The notes below the pieces were generated by a model. That model worked only from the letters and a program-made list of their open reading frames with translations, was not told the DNA's origin and ran no database searches. Of a stretch of DNA of 64,000 nt, positions 55,736-64,000 are shown piece by piece. Position 1 is the stretch's first letter. Every line of letters starts with the position of its first letter. The translations under genes and the position numbers were made by a program. Source of the stretch: Burkholderia sp. Leaf177 (GTDB lineage Bacteria > Pseudomonadota > Gammaproteobacteria > Burkholderiales > Burkholderiaceae); NCBI RefSeq assembly GCF_001424345.1, contig NZ_LMPF01000001.1, forward strand, positions 327,751 through 391,750, in the 5' to 3' direction.

Positions 55736-55806
55736 TGCGGCGGCCTCCTTTCTTCTTTCTGCTTTCAGCTTGAAACGACTTGAGCGACTTGAGCGGCCTG
55801 AGCGAC

Positions 55807-57090
55807 TCAGGCAGCAAGCCGGCCAAAGGCGCTGCGGGCGGCATCGAGTGTGGCGTCGATCACGGCGTCGTCATGGACGATCGAAACAAAGCCCGCCTCA
55901 TACGCCGATGGCGCGAAGTACACGCCCGCATCGAGCATTTCATGGAAGAAAGCATTGAAGCGTTTCGTGTCGCTTTTCGTGACCTCGGCGAAGCTCGCCG
56001 GAATGCTCTCGGCGAAGTAAAGACCAAACATGCCGCCGATTGCGTCGGCCGAGAACGGCACACCGGCTTCCTTGGCGACGGCAGCGAGGCCATCGGCGAG
56101 ACGGCGCGTTTGTTTTGTCAGCGTCTCGTAGAAACCCGGCGCCTGGATCAGTTGCAGCGTCTTCAAGCCGGCCGCGACCGCGATCGGATTTCCCGACAAG
56201 GTTCCCGCCTGGTAAACGCCGCCGAGCGGGGCGAGATGCGCCATGATGTCCCGCCGGCCGCCGAACGCCGCAGCGGGCATGCCGCCGCCGATCACTTTGC
56301 CGAGGCACGTGAGGTCCGGCTTGATGCCGTAGACCTCTTGCGCGCCGCCTAGCGCAACGCGAAAACCGCACATGACTTCATCGAAAATCAGCACCGAGCC
56401 GTATTCATCACAACGCGCGCGCAAGGCCTGAAGGAATTCCGGCGAGCCTTTCACGAGATTCATGTTGCCGGCCACCGGCTCCACGATCACCGATGCAATC
56501 TCCCCGCCGAACGCGGCAAACGCCTCGTTCAACTGCTCGACGTTGTTGTATTCGAGCACGGTAGTGTGTTTGGCGATGTCTGCCGGAACGCCCGCCGAGG
56601 TTGGGTTGCCGAACGTCAGCAGCCCCGATCCCGCCTTCACGAGCAGGCTGTCTGCGTGGCCGTGATAACAGCCTTCGAACTTGATGATCCGGTCGCGCTT
56701 CGTAAAACCGCGCGCGAGGCGCAGCGCGCTCATGGTCGCCTCGGTGCCGCTCGAGACCATGCGAACCTGTTCTATCGACGGAACCAGTTTGCAGATCTCT
56801 TCGGCAATCTCGATCTCGGATTCGGTGGGCGCGCCGAACGAGAAGCCGTTTGCCAGCACGCGCTGGACTGCGTCGAGCACTTCCGGATGCACGTGACCCA
56901 GAATCATCGGCCCCCATGAACCAATGTAGTCGATGTACTGCTTGCCATCGGCGTCCCAGAAGTACGCACCGTGTGCGCGTTCGATGAACCGCGGCGTGCC
57001 GCCGACCGAGCGGAACGCGCGCACGGGCGAATTCACGCCGCCCGGAATGGTTTTCTGGGCGCGTTCGAAGAGAGCTTCATTTCTGGACAT
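55807..57090 (-). CDS. hemL: Glutamate-1-semialdehyde 2,1-aminomutase
   Basis: 427 residues from the ATG at 57090 ([18 protein letters not shown]); a long upstream in-frame extension is not family-like. Class III aminotransferase: [29 protein letters not shown] and the PLP lysine in [13 protein letters not shown]. It makes 5-aminolevulinate in the C5 route to haem. The small gap to ribD (71 bases) leaves co-transcription possible. Confidence 0.95.
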   Translation of the reverse strand: MSRNEALFERAQKTIPGGVNSPVRAFRSVGGTPRFIERAHGAYFWDADGKQYIDYIGSWGPMILGHVHPEVLDAVQRVLANGFSFGAPTESEIEIAEEICKLVPSIEQVRMVSSGTEATMSALRLARGFTKRDRIIKFEGCYHGHADSLLVKAGSGLLTFGNPTSAGVPADIAKHTTVLEYNNVEQLNEAFAAFGGEIASVIVEPVAGNMNLVKGSPEFLQALRARCDEYGSVLIFDEVMCGFRVALGGAQEVYGIKPDLTCLGKVIGGGMPAAAFGGRRDIMAHLAPLGGVYQAGTLSGNPIAVAAGLKTLQLIQAPGFYETLTKQTRRLADGLAAVAKEAGVPFSADAIGGMFGLYFAESIPASFAEVTKSDTKRFNAFFHEMLDAGVYFAPSAYEAGFVSIVHDDAVIDATLDAARSAFGRLAA

Positions 57091-57441
57091 GACTGGACCT
57101 GCGCTGGATGACGGGTTCGGCTTGAGAGGGCTGCGCCGCGGGCTTTTGATCGGAACCATCGAGTTCGATCGGGCGTCGGGAAGTGGTCCGGCGCGTCGGC
57201 ACGGCTGCAGGAAATCAGGCTGAAATTGTACCGGAGTCGCCCGGATCAGGCCGCAAGGGCGGCAGTTCTGGCCGCCGTACGCAAGGTTCGCCAAATCCGG
57301 GCGCGTACAATGCTTACATTTTTAAGGCTTCGTTTAAGTCTGTTTTTGCGCGCCGCGCGCGATTTTCCCGGCTTCCGATCGAGTTTTGCGGCCCGCGTGC
57401 AACCAGCTTCTGCCTTTCTTCCAAGTTCCTTCTCGCCACTC

Positions 57442-58659
57442 ATGCCCGAAATAATCAAGCGCCGTTCCGACCGCCGGCTGATCCTTCTTCTCGGTGCGCT
57501 CGCGGCGTGCGGTCCGCTTTCCATCGATATGTATTTGCCGAGCCTGCCGGCTCTCGCCGATGCATTCGGCACGACGCCGGCCGCCGCGCAGATCACGCTG
57601 ACCAGTTTCATGCTCGGGTTCTCGCTCGGCATGCTCGTGTACGGACCGCTGTCGGACGCTTATGGGCGTCGGCCCGTCTTGCTCGGCGGCATCATTTTGT
57701 ATGCGCTTGCAAGCGTGGGATGCGCGCTGTCGTTTTCCATCGATTCTCTTGTCGTGCTGCGCTTTTTGCAGGCGCTCGGGGCGGGGTCGGCGTCCGTGCT
57801 GGCACGGGCAATCGCTCGCGATGCCCACGCGCCCTCAGATGCGGCACGCGTGTTGTCGATGCTCGCAATCGTGACGTCGATCGGGCCGTTGCTCGCGCCG
57901 TTGATCGGCGGGCAATTGCTGCTGCTCGGCGGATGGCGCGCGGTGTTCGTCACATTGTCGTTGTTCGGGCTGGTGTGCGCCGTGACGACGTATTGGCGCG
58001 TGCCCGAAACGTGGCCGCGCGAGAAACGCGCTTCCTCAGCGGTCGGGCGCTCGTTTGCCGCGTACGGGCATTTGCTCAGCGATCCCGTTACCTGGGGGCA
58101 CATGCTGTGCGGCGGGATGGCGTTCGCGTCGATGTTCGCGTATATCACCGCGACGCCGTTTGTTTATATCGACTACTTTCATGTGAAACCGCAGCACTAT
58201 GGGTTCTTCTTCGGAATGAACATCATCGGGATTATTGGATGGAATGTGGTCAATACACGGCTGGTCGGAGTGCTCGGGTCGCCGAAGCTGATTTCGATTG
58301 CTTCGTTTGTTAGTGTCGTTGCCGCGCTTTGTACGGCGTTTGTTTGTATTACAGGGTTTGGCGGGTTGTGGTCGATCGTTGGGTGTTTGTTTTTTGTCGT
58401 GGGCGTAGTGGGGCTGCTTTCGGCGAATTGCACGACGGATCTCATGCATCGGTATCCGAGGAATGCGGGCGCCGCAGCGGCGGTTTTTGGGGCGGTGCAG
58501 TTGGCGTTGGGTGCTGTCGCCAGTCTGGCTATCGGGATGCTTCACGATGGCACGCCGAAAGGGATGGGGATCGTTATTGCCGTGACGGGGGTGTTGACTT
58601 TTGCCGGGCGGACGCTGGTTTTAAGGTGGCATGGGACGCCGGTTAAGGTGCGGGAGTAG
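57442..58659 (+). CDS. Bcr/CflA-family multidrug efflux MFS transporter
   Basis: 405 residues from the ATG at 57442. Twelve membrane helices; SIDMYLPSLPALADAFGTT and motif A GPLSDAYGRRPVLLGG mark the Bcr/CflA branch of drug:H+ antiporters. In-frame starts at 57226 and 57310 are rejected: TACAAT at 57306-57311 looks like a -10 element and overlaps the latter. It is divergent from hemL. Its second half is richer in T at third positions than its neighbours but reads through without a break. Confidence 0.9.
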   Translation: MPEIIKRRSDRRLILLLGALAACGPLSIDMYLPSLPALADAFGTTPAAAQITLTSFMLGFSLGMLVYGPLSDAYGRRPVLLGGIILYALASVGCALSFSIDSLVVLRFLQALGAGSASVLARAIARDAHAPSDAARVLSMLAIVTSIGPLLAPLIGGQLLLLGGWRAVFVTLSLFGLVCAVTTYWRVPETWPREKRASSAVGRSFAAYGHLLSDPVTWGHMLCGGMAFASMFAYITATPFVYIDYFHVKPQHYGFFFGMNIIGIIGWNVVNTRLVGVLGSPKLISIASFVSVVAALCTAFVCITGFGGLWSIVGCLFFVVGVVGLLSANCTTDLMHRYPRNAGAAAAVFGAVQLALGAVASLAIGMLHDGTPKGMGIVIAVTGVLTFAGRTLVLRWHGTPVKVRE

Positions 58660-58753
58660 GGCGTAGTCGTTTGCGGGTGGGGTTCCTGCTTTTTAAGCTT
58701 TCGCGAGTTCCCTGTTTTCTGTTCTCTCTAGCACTGTTAGCCACTGTCCGTGG

Positions 58754-58932
58754 CGGGACTTCATTTCTTTGTCCAAACGGCGACAAAGAAACGAAGCAAA
58801 GAAAACGCCTCTCAACCGCTAATTCTTCAACTGCTTGGCACGCAAGAAGTACCCTCAGCGTATAACCGCGTCCTGTCGAAACCCTCCCCCTCCGGCATTA
58901 GATACCCACACGCTTCGCCACCAGTGTGGGTA
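58754..58932. repeat. Intergenic repeat-like element with two perfect inverted repeats
   Basis: TTTCTTTGTC (58764-58773) pairs perfectly with GACAAAGAAA (58782-58791), and TACCCACAC (58903-58911) with GTGTGGGTA (58924-58932). The first unit with its trailing purine-rich run resembles a short interspersed element I recall from many Burkholderiaceae intergenic regions. Only one copy is in this window, so the repeat status rests on memory. Confidence 0.5.
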
Positions 58933-58988
58933 GCCATCAATACGGAAACCAACCTTGGCTGGAGGTATTTGCTCTCTGCGTGTTTCGG

Positions 58989-61103
58989 TTAGCCAATCGT
59001 CCTTTTCAAGAATGTGAATGTCGTGGCTTCTACCCTCGCGATGCTTTCCGCTTCCACGCCCGCGCCATGTCCGCCATCACGATTTTCCAGATACCAGACA
59101 CGTTCATGGCCCTGCGACTGCATTTTCGCGGCCATCTTTCGTGCATGCCCCGGATGCACCCGATCATCCGTCGCCGATGACGTGAACAACGCCGGCGGAT
59201 AATCAACTCCCGCTTTCACGTTCTGGTAGGGCGAGTAGGTCGCAAGGAAACGCAAGTCGGCAGCATCGTCAGGATCGCCGTACTCATCTATCCACGATGC
59301 TCCCTGCAACAACAAATGGAACCGCGCCATGTCGAGCAGCGGAACCTCCGATAACACCGCCCCAAATAACTCCGGCCGCTGCACAAGCATGACGCCCGCG
59401 AGCAAACCGCCATTACTGCCACCACGCACAGCAAGCTGTCTCGATGTCGTTACGCCCGATGCCACCAGTGCCTCCGCAACGGCAATGAAGTCGTCGAAGG
59501 CAACCTGGCGCTTTTCCCGCTGCGCCGCCTGATGCCAGTCCGGCCCGAACTCGCCGCCGCCACGAATGTTCGCGACCGCGTACAGACCGCCGCCCTCGAG
59601 CCATGCCATGCCAGTGGTCGCGTCGTAGTGCGGGTCGAGCGCAACCTCGAAACCACCGTAGCCATATAGCAAACACGGCGCCGATCGCTCACCTTTGATG
59701 TTCTCTTCGCGGCCGACCAGCCAGTAGGGAATCTGCACGCCATCGGGCGCCACGGCGTGCCGGCGTTCCGCGACAAGACCGGTTGCATCGAATTGAGCCG
59801 GAAGGCGCGCGAGCAATTGCCATTCGCTTTCGGGCGCGGCCAGATCGGCGAAGTACAACGACGGCGGACTCAGGAAATGTTCGACGTGCACGAGCACGGT
59901 GTCGTCACGTTTGCTGTCGATGGAATCCACGTACGACTGGCTCGCAGCCGGCAACGCAAAATCGCGGCGGGTCCAGTCGCCCTTCAGGTCAACGGGCGGC
60001 GCAAACAACTCGACGTGCGGCGAGCCATCGTTCATCTGCGATACAAGCAGCCAGTGCTTCGTGAAGTCGATATCAGCAAGCACGTTGCGGCCCGACGGCG
60101 CGAACAGCACGGTGAAATCGCGATCGCCATTCAGGAAAGCGTCGCGGCGGATAACGAGCAACGATCCGCCGGCATGGACGCGGCCGTTGACGCTGTACGG
60201 TTCGCGCGGTGTCACGAACAGCCAGCCGTTCCAGTGTTCAAGTTCGGCGTGAGGCGGGACATCGTATTGTTGCCACTCGCCGGTGGTTTCATCGAGCCAG
60301 TATTGCAACGTCTCGAAAAACGATGTCGCGCGCGACGCGAGGTGCAAATTTTCGAGTTGATCGTAATCCACGCCCGCCGAGACATCGCGGCGCTTGCCTT
60401 CGAATACGATAGGCGCATCGGCCAGCTTCGTGCCGCGCTTCCATTTGCGCGCCTGACGCGGAAAGCCGGAGGTGGTCAGCGCGGGTTTCTTGCTGTGCGC
60501 GCTATCGTCCCAGCCGACGTACACCGTGTCGCGATCGATCCACGAAATACCATGCTTGCCGACATCGGGAAGCGCGAATCCGTCCGCCACGAAGGTGCGT
60601 AGTTCGATGTCGAATTCGCGCACGAGACACGCGTCCGAGCCGCCCGGCGACAGGCTCACTAGCGCGCGGTCCCAGGTGGGATAAAGCATGTCGAAGTCGT
60701 GCAGGGCCCAGCGGGTTGCATCGGCGGGATTGTTGTTGAGATCGAGCTTGTCGACATCCAGGATGATCTGCCATTCCGCCTTGCCCGCAAGCCATGCAGC
60801 CCACGGTGTTCGACGCACGATGCCAAGCGGATTCGCCTCGTCCTGCCACGTGTTGTAGCCCCAGTCGCCATATCGCGAGCACGACACGATGCGTTCCTGC
60901 GACGTGTACGCTTTTTTCAGGCGCGCGGTGAGCGCATCGGTTTCGGGCGTCTTGCCGAACGCGTTTGTCGTGCGCGCGTTTTGCGCATCGACCCATTGAT
61001 CGACGCGGGCGTTATCGAGCGCCTCGAGTTCGATGAACGGATCGGCATCTGTGCCGGCGGGCCATTCGAGTTCGGGATGTCGGCTGAAGAGAGAGTCTGT
61101 CAT
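58989..61103 (-). CDS. S9 family serine peptidase (prolyl oligopeptidase-like)
   Basis: 704 residues from the ATG at 61103 (MTDSLFSRHPELEWPAGTD); 74 codons upstream in frame are not family-like. N-terminal beta-propeller (about 70-420), C-terminal alpha/beta hydrolase with the nucleophile in GGSNGGLLAG, Asp in SATDDRVHPGHA and His in RDGGHGAG. It cleaves peptides, probably after proline, in the cytoplasm (no signal peptide). Confidence 0.9.
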   Translation of the reverse strand: MTDSLFSRHPELEWPAGTDADPFIELEALDNARVDQWVDAQNARTTNAFGKTPETDALTARLKKAYTSQERIVSCSRYGDWGYNTWQDEANPLGIVRRTPWAAWLAGKAEWQIILDVDKLDLNNNPADATRWALHDFDMLYPTWDRALVSLSPGGSDACLVREFDIELRTFVADGFALPDVGKHGISWIDRDTVYVGWDDSAHSKKPALTTSGFPRQARKWKRGTKLADAPIVFEGKRRDVSAGVDYDQLENLHLASRATSFFETLQYWLDETTGEWQQYDVPPHAELEHWNGWLFVTPREPYSVNGRVHAGGSLLVIRRDAFLNGDRDFTVLFAPSGRNVLADIDFTKHWLLVSQMNDGSPHVELFAPPVDLKGDWTRRDFALPAASQSYVDSIDSKRDDTVLVHVEHFLSPPSLYFADLAAPESEWQLLARLPAQFDATGLVAERRHAVAPDGVQIPYWLVGREENIKGERSAPCLLYGYGGFEVALDPHYDATTGMAWLEGGGLYAVANIRGGGEFGPDWHQAAQREKRQVAFDDFIAVAEALVASGVTTSRQLAVRGGSNGGLLAGVMLVQRPELFGAVLSEVPLLDMARFHLLLQGASWIDEYGDPDDAADLRFLATYSPYQNVKAGVDYPPALFTSSATDDRVHPGHARKMAAKMQSQGHERVWYLENRDGGHGAGVEAESIARVEATTFTFLKRTIG

Positions 61104-61427
61104 GTGGAGAGGCGCGCCTGCGTTGGATTGCCGGCAGAACGCCGACCGTGTTCGTGATGCGAAGCGGCGATTGTGCCTGATGACGTCACGGGACGCGGCG
61201 GCGAGCGAATTCCCACGAAAAATTGGCAGCAATTGCGATTTGCTGAAACTGATCAAGACCGACGCGATTTCGGAAAAATCCGATTCGATTGTGAAACGAT
61301 TCGAAGGATTATTGCGTAGACGCACTAAAAATAAATAAATGTTCGACGTTTCGAAACTTAAGTATCCCTTTGATTTGAAGCGGCAAAGTAATGGCCGACT
61401 GCAATACTTTTACTAGGATAACAAACG
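61104..61427. promoter_or_regulatory. Intergenic region between the S9 peptidase and small ORFs
   Basis: About 320 bases, no gene. It must contain the divergent promoters of the peptidase and of the small ORF at 61428. GC falls sharply from about 61210 onward. CGGA-AAAA-TCCG (around 61272) forms a short hairpin in this AT-rich part. Confidence 0.4.
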
Positions 61428-61589
61428 ATGACAACTGCAAAAGTTGGTGAAAAATGCCCGAAGGGCGGTGTCTGGTCTCCTAACGGAAATTCAAAAGTCA
61501 CACGTTCAATCGGAATCGGCAACGTAATGCCGCCGACGCCAAACGGAGAGCCCTATTGGGTATTGGTAACGCCAACGGGCGACAGGTAA
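61428..61589 (+). CDS. Small hypothetical protein, 53 residues
   Basis: ATG at 61428 to TAA at 61589: MTTAKVGEKCPKGGVWSPNG at the start, then IGIGNVMPPTPNGEPYWVLV. The spaced pattern Cys-Pro...Gly-x-Trp...Gly-Asn-x-Met-Pro-Pro...Trp looks like a short conserved family I cannot name. Base composition is near 50% GC, well below the neighbours, which suggests later acquisition. The ribosome binding site is weak (AGGATAACAAACG). Moderate confidence because of the protein-like pattern. Confidence 0.5.
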   Translation: MTTAKVGEKCPKGGVWSPNGNSKVTRSIGIGNVMPPTPNGEPYWVLVTPTGDR

Positions 61590-61726
61590 TAGATTCGGGC
61601 GCAACTATCTATGCGCATGGCCTTGCCCCGCCGTTTCCAAGTTATCGGGATCGGCGCGTCGGCACAGCACCGGTAAATAAATTGGTCCCCACTACTGACC
61701 ATTCTTTCCATAAGGAACACAAAAAC

Positions 61727-61924
61727 ATGAAAGAACCTGGACTTGATGACCGTCACCGGAACGAGGATGGCCGGATCAGACAAAAACGCAGCGATACCAA
61801 GAATGAAAACCTACCACGGCCGATTCCCGGGTTTCAACCTGACACTACTCTCGAAGAAATGCGAAGAAAGACAGGAAAGACAAGCGAGAAGGATGTGCGC
61901 GACGAAGCCAAACGCCGCCGATGA
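61727..61924 (+). CDS. Small highly charged hypothetical protein, 65 residues
   Basis: ATG at 61727 with AAGGA 10-11 bases before it. The 65 residues are almost all charged or polar (MKEPGLDDRHRNEDGRIRQK at the start, KTSEKDVRDEAKRRR at the end), likely disordered or a coiled helix. It follows the 53-residue ORF on the same strand by 137 bases and shares its low GC. Family not recognised; a nucleic-acid or protein-binding role is possible from charge alone. Confidence 0.5.
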   Translation: MKEPGLDDRHRNEDGRIRQKRSDTKNENLPRPIPGFQPDTTLEEMRRKTGKTSEKDVRDEAKRRR

Positions 61925-61965
61925 CGCGACGCGTGAGTTAAAAATTGTTTTTGCACTTCACACAT

Positions 61966-62000
61966 GAAAAAGCCGCGCAGCCCTTCCGGTCTGTGCGGCG
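61966..62000 (-). terminator. Terminator of the sugar ABC operon
   Basis: GCCGC-G-CAG (61972-61980) pairs with CTG-T-GCGGC (about 61991-61999), then TTTTTCATG on the minus strand, 22 bases after the ATPase stop. Confidence 0.72.
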
Positions 62001-62022
62001 TCCAGCCAACCTTTTCTAGCTA

Positions 62023-63141
62023 TCAAGCCAACCGTTCTTCCGTTTTCGCATCGAACAGCACTGCCTTCGATACGTCGAACAACAGCGTCATGTTCGTCAA
62101 CGGTTGCGGGTTCGCTGCCGGATGCACGCGGCTCACCACGCGTTTGCCGTTCACTTGCGTGAACACGAGCGTGTCCGGTCCCGTCGGCTCGATCACATCG
62201 ATCTTGACTTCAACCGGCTGCAATCTCGCGTCTTCAACGTTGTGCGCGCTGCGGGCATCGGTAATGCGCTCCGGACGCAAACCGAGAATTACGTTCTGCC
62301 CGATCTTGCCGCGCACGGCTGCGGCATCGAAAGGCAGGTTCAGCACGGTACGCGATACACCCGTGTCGAGTTCGATACCCACGCCCGATCCGGCCTCGAC
62401 CAGCTTGCCATCGATAAAATTCATCGGCGGCGCGCCAATGAAACCCGCCACGAACAGGTTCGAAGGCGAATCGTAGATGTCCTGCGGCGCGCCGAACTGC
62501 TGCACCACGCCGTCCTTCATCACCGCAATCCGGTCGCCGAGCGTCATGGCTTCAATCTGATCGTGCGTCACGTACACGATCGTCGTGCCAAGGCGCTGAT
62601 GCAGCAACTTGATTTCCGAACGCATTTCAATACGCAGCTTCGCATCGAGATTCGAGAGCGGTTCGTCGAACAGGAACATGACCGGATCGCGCGCCAAAGC
62701 ACGGCCCATTGCCACGCGCTGACGCTGACCGCCGGACAACTGGCCGGGCTTACGGTCGAGCAGATGCTGAATTTGCAGCGTGTCGGACACGCGCTTCACG
62801 ATCGCGGCCTGTTCGTCCTTCGGCACCTTGCGAATGTTCAGGCCGAACGAGATGTTCTCGCGCACGGTCATGGACGGATACAGCGCGTACGACTGGAACA
62901 CCATCGCAATGTCGCGATCTTTCGGCGAGAGGTTGTTCACCGTCTTGCCGTCGATCATGATGTCGCCCTTGGTGACCGTTTCCAGCCCGGCGATCATGTT
63001 GAGCAACGTGGACTTGCCGCAGCCCGAACCGCCGACGAGGATCAGGAACTGACCATCCTCAATGTCGATGTTCACGCCCTTCAGAACGGGGACGCCGTTC
63101 GCATAAGTCTTGTATACGTCGCGGATTGAAAGGCTTGCCAT
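62023..63141 (-). CDS. Sugar ABC transporter ATP-binding protein (MalK/UgpC type)
   Basis: 372 residues. Walker A GGSGCGKST, Q-loop MVFQSYALYPSMT, signature LSGGQRQRVAMGRAL, Walker B FLFDEPLSNLD, and a C-terminal TOBE region (LGLRPERITDA). It energises uptake of a sugar or glycerol phosphate. It is the last gene of an operon with the permease 114 bases upstream. Glucose/mannose uptake (GtsD-like) is the best guess from the permease, not proven. Confidence 0.9.
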   Translation of the reverse strand: MASLSIRDVYKTYANGVPVLKGVNIDIEDGQFLILVGGSGCGKSTLLNMIAGLETVTKGDIMIDGKTVNNLSPKDRDIAMVFQSYALYPSMTVRENISFGLNIRKVPKDEQAAIVKRVSDTLQIQHLLDRKPGQLSGGQRQRVAMGRALARDPVMFLFDEPLSNLDAKLRIEMRSEIKLLHQRLGTTIVYVTHDQIEAMTLGDRIAVMKDGVVQQFGAPQDIYDSPSNLFVAGFIGAPPMNFIDGKLVEAGSGVGIELDTGVSRTVLNLPFDAAAVRGKIGQNVILGLRPERITDARSAHNVEDARLQPVEVKIDVIEPTGPDTLVFTQVNGKRVVSRVHPAANPQPLTNMTLLFDVSKAVLFDAKTEERLA

Positions 63142-63255
63142 GCTATGAATCCTTTAATGTCTCTGCGCTGAGTGTGGTCGTCCGCGCATCTGTTGATCTT
63201 TTATCGCGGGCGCCGTTCAGTCGTTGACGACGCCCCGCGGAAATCAGCGATACGG

Positions 63256-64000
63256 CTAGCCCTTCACCGCGCCCGCTGTCAGGCCGCGCACGAAGAACCG
63301 GCCGGCGACCATGTAGACGAGGAGGGTGGGCAGAGCCGCGATGATCGCAGCAGCCATGTCGACGTTGTATTCCTTCACGCCCGTCGATGTATTCACGAGG
63401 TTGTTCAGCGCAACCGTGATCGGCATTGAATCCACGCCCGAGAACACGATACCGAACAGGAAGTCGTTCCAGATCTGCGTGAATTGCCAGATCAGGCAAA
63501 CCATGAAGATCGGCAACGAAACAGGCAGCAGGATCTTGGTGAAAATCGTGAAGAATCCAGCACCGTCAATACGCGCCGCCTTCACCAGTTCCGCCGGAAT
63601 GCTCACGTAGAAGTTGCGGAAGAACATGGTCGTGAACGCAATGCCGTAGACCACGTGCACGAGCACGAGACCAGTCGTTGTATTTGCCAGCCCGAGCATG
63701 CCTTGCAGGCGCGCCATCGGCAAAAGGATGGCCTGGAAGGGGATGAAGCAGCCAACCAGCAACAACGTGAACACGAGGTCCGCGCCGCGAAAACGCCAGT
63801 GCGTGAGCACGTAACCGTTGAACGCACCGACTATCGATGAAATCAGAACCGCCGGAATCACCATGCGCACGGAGTTCATGAAGAACGGTTCCATGCCGTC
63901 GCAACGCACGCCGGTGCACGATTGCGACCACGCCTTGACCCACGGCGCGAACGTGAACGAAGTCGGCGGCGTGAGCAGGTTGCCGGTGCGCAACTGGTCG
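63256..64000 (-). CDS. Sugar ABC transporter permease (MalG type), partial
   Basis: The C-terminal 247 codons are visible; the start lies beyond the window. Five membrane helices and the EAA loop (ELVKAARIDGAGFFTIFTKILLP) that docks on the ATPase. The segment with a Cys pair, SQSCTGVRCDGMEPFF, is typical of the glucose/mannose (GtsC) type permeases of proteobacteria, from memory. It ends 114 bases before the ATPase start. Confidence 0.88.
   Translation of the reverse strand, partial: DQLRTGNLLTPPTSFTFAPWVKAWSQSCTGVRCDGMEPFFMNSVRMVIPAVLISSIVGAFNGYVLTHWRFRGADLVFTLLLVGCFIPFQAILLPMARLQGMLGLANTTTGLVLVHVVYGIAFTTMFFRNFYVSIPAELVKAARIDGAGFFTIFTKILLPVSLPIFMVCLIWQFTQIWNDFLFGIVFSGVDSMPITVALNNLVNTSTGVKEYNVDMAAAIIAALPTLLVYMVAGRFFVRGLTAGAVKG

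Noticed and set aside
57226..57441. Longer N-terminus for the Bcr/CflA transporter
   Set aside because: The upstream starts overlap a likely -10 element and add residues not typical of the family.
1..64000. CRISPR arrays, insertion sequences, prophage genes or rRNA
   Set aside because: No regularly spaced repeats, transposase or integrase motifs, phage structural genes or rRNA segments were seen.

Overview
The window looks like chromosomal DNA of a Burkholderiaceae betaproteobacterium, most likely Caballeronia or Paraburkholderia. This rests on high GC with G/C-rich third codon positions, family-typical gene neighbourhoods (hemL-ribD-ribE-ribBX-ribH-nusB, fbp/pepN, a four-gene FUSC efflux operon) and protein sequences typical of that family. 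Genus assignment is inference from memory, not from a search. No rRNA, CRISPR array, phage or insertion sequence was seen. Two tRNAs, tRNA-Thr(CGU) and tRNA-Gly(CCC), are present with readable promoters and terminators.

Layout: 1-497 holds the front part of a secreted chorismate mutase. 688-834 is a 48-residue ORF with a strong ribosome binding site. 1372-6133 is a translationally coupled DUF1656-HlyD-FUSC-TolC efflux operon. 6484-10500 has tRNA-Thr, fbp and pepN. 10762-11496 is a DUF4136 lipoprotein. 11696-18950 is a seven-gene plus-strand operon that makes and probably lipidates a phosphonate. 19024-28453 holds a small secreted protein and a purine-salvage/catabolism run (guanine deaminase, purine permease, adenine deaminase, XdhC, XdhB, XdhA). 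28792-31787 has dsbB, an amidase and a DUF4160/DUF2442 pair. 31824-36196 is an RND pump. 36327-41732 has hemN, ykgJ-like, DUF1439, uppP, trmB, tRNA-Gly, yggT and an EthD-like protein. 42813-49410 has a Gly/Tyr/Pro-rich secreted protein, a threo-3-hydroxyaspartate ammonia-lyase-like enzyme, a LysE exporter, a coupled ubiD-asparaginase II pair and a lytic transglycosylase preceded by a hairpin-dense leader. 49499-57090 is aminotransferase-nusB-ribH-ribBX-[PIN toxin/antitoxin]-ribE-ribD-hemL. 57442-64000 has a Bcr/CflA transporter, an intergenic repeat, an S9 peptidase, two small low-GC ORFs and the end of a sugar ABC transporter operon that runs off the window.

The most interesting system is 11696-18950. 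PEP mutase, phosphonopyruvate decarboxylase and the transaminase give 2-aminoethylphosphonate (AEP). A separate nucleotidyltransferase could activate it to CMP-AEP, a CDP-alcohol phosphatidyltransferase with a complete catalytic motif could move it onto a lipid alcohol, a non-haem iron oxygenase could hydroxylate the product, and an LPG-flippase-like membrane protein could translocate it. The genes are joined by 4-base stop/start overlaps, so the set reads as one pathway: a candidate phosphonolipid biosynthesis and export operon. The enzyme families are known; the combined function is inference.

Other points worth attention are a toxin-antitoxin module with a perfect 16-bp palindromic operator inserted between ribE and ribBX, a riboflavin bifunctional enzyme whose GTP cyclohydrolase II half has lost its zinc cysteines, a probable adenine (not adenosine) deaminase in the purine cluster, and the structured leader at 48009-48177.
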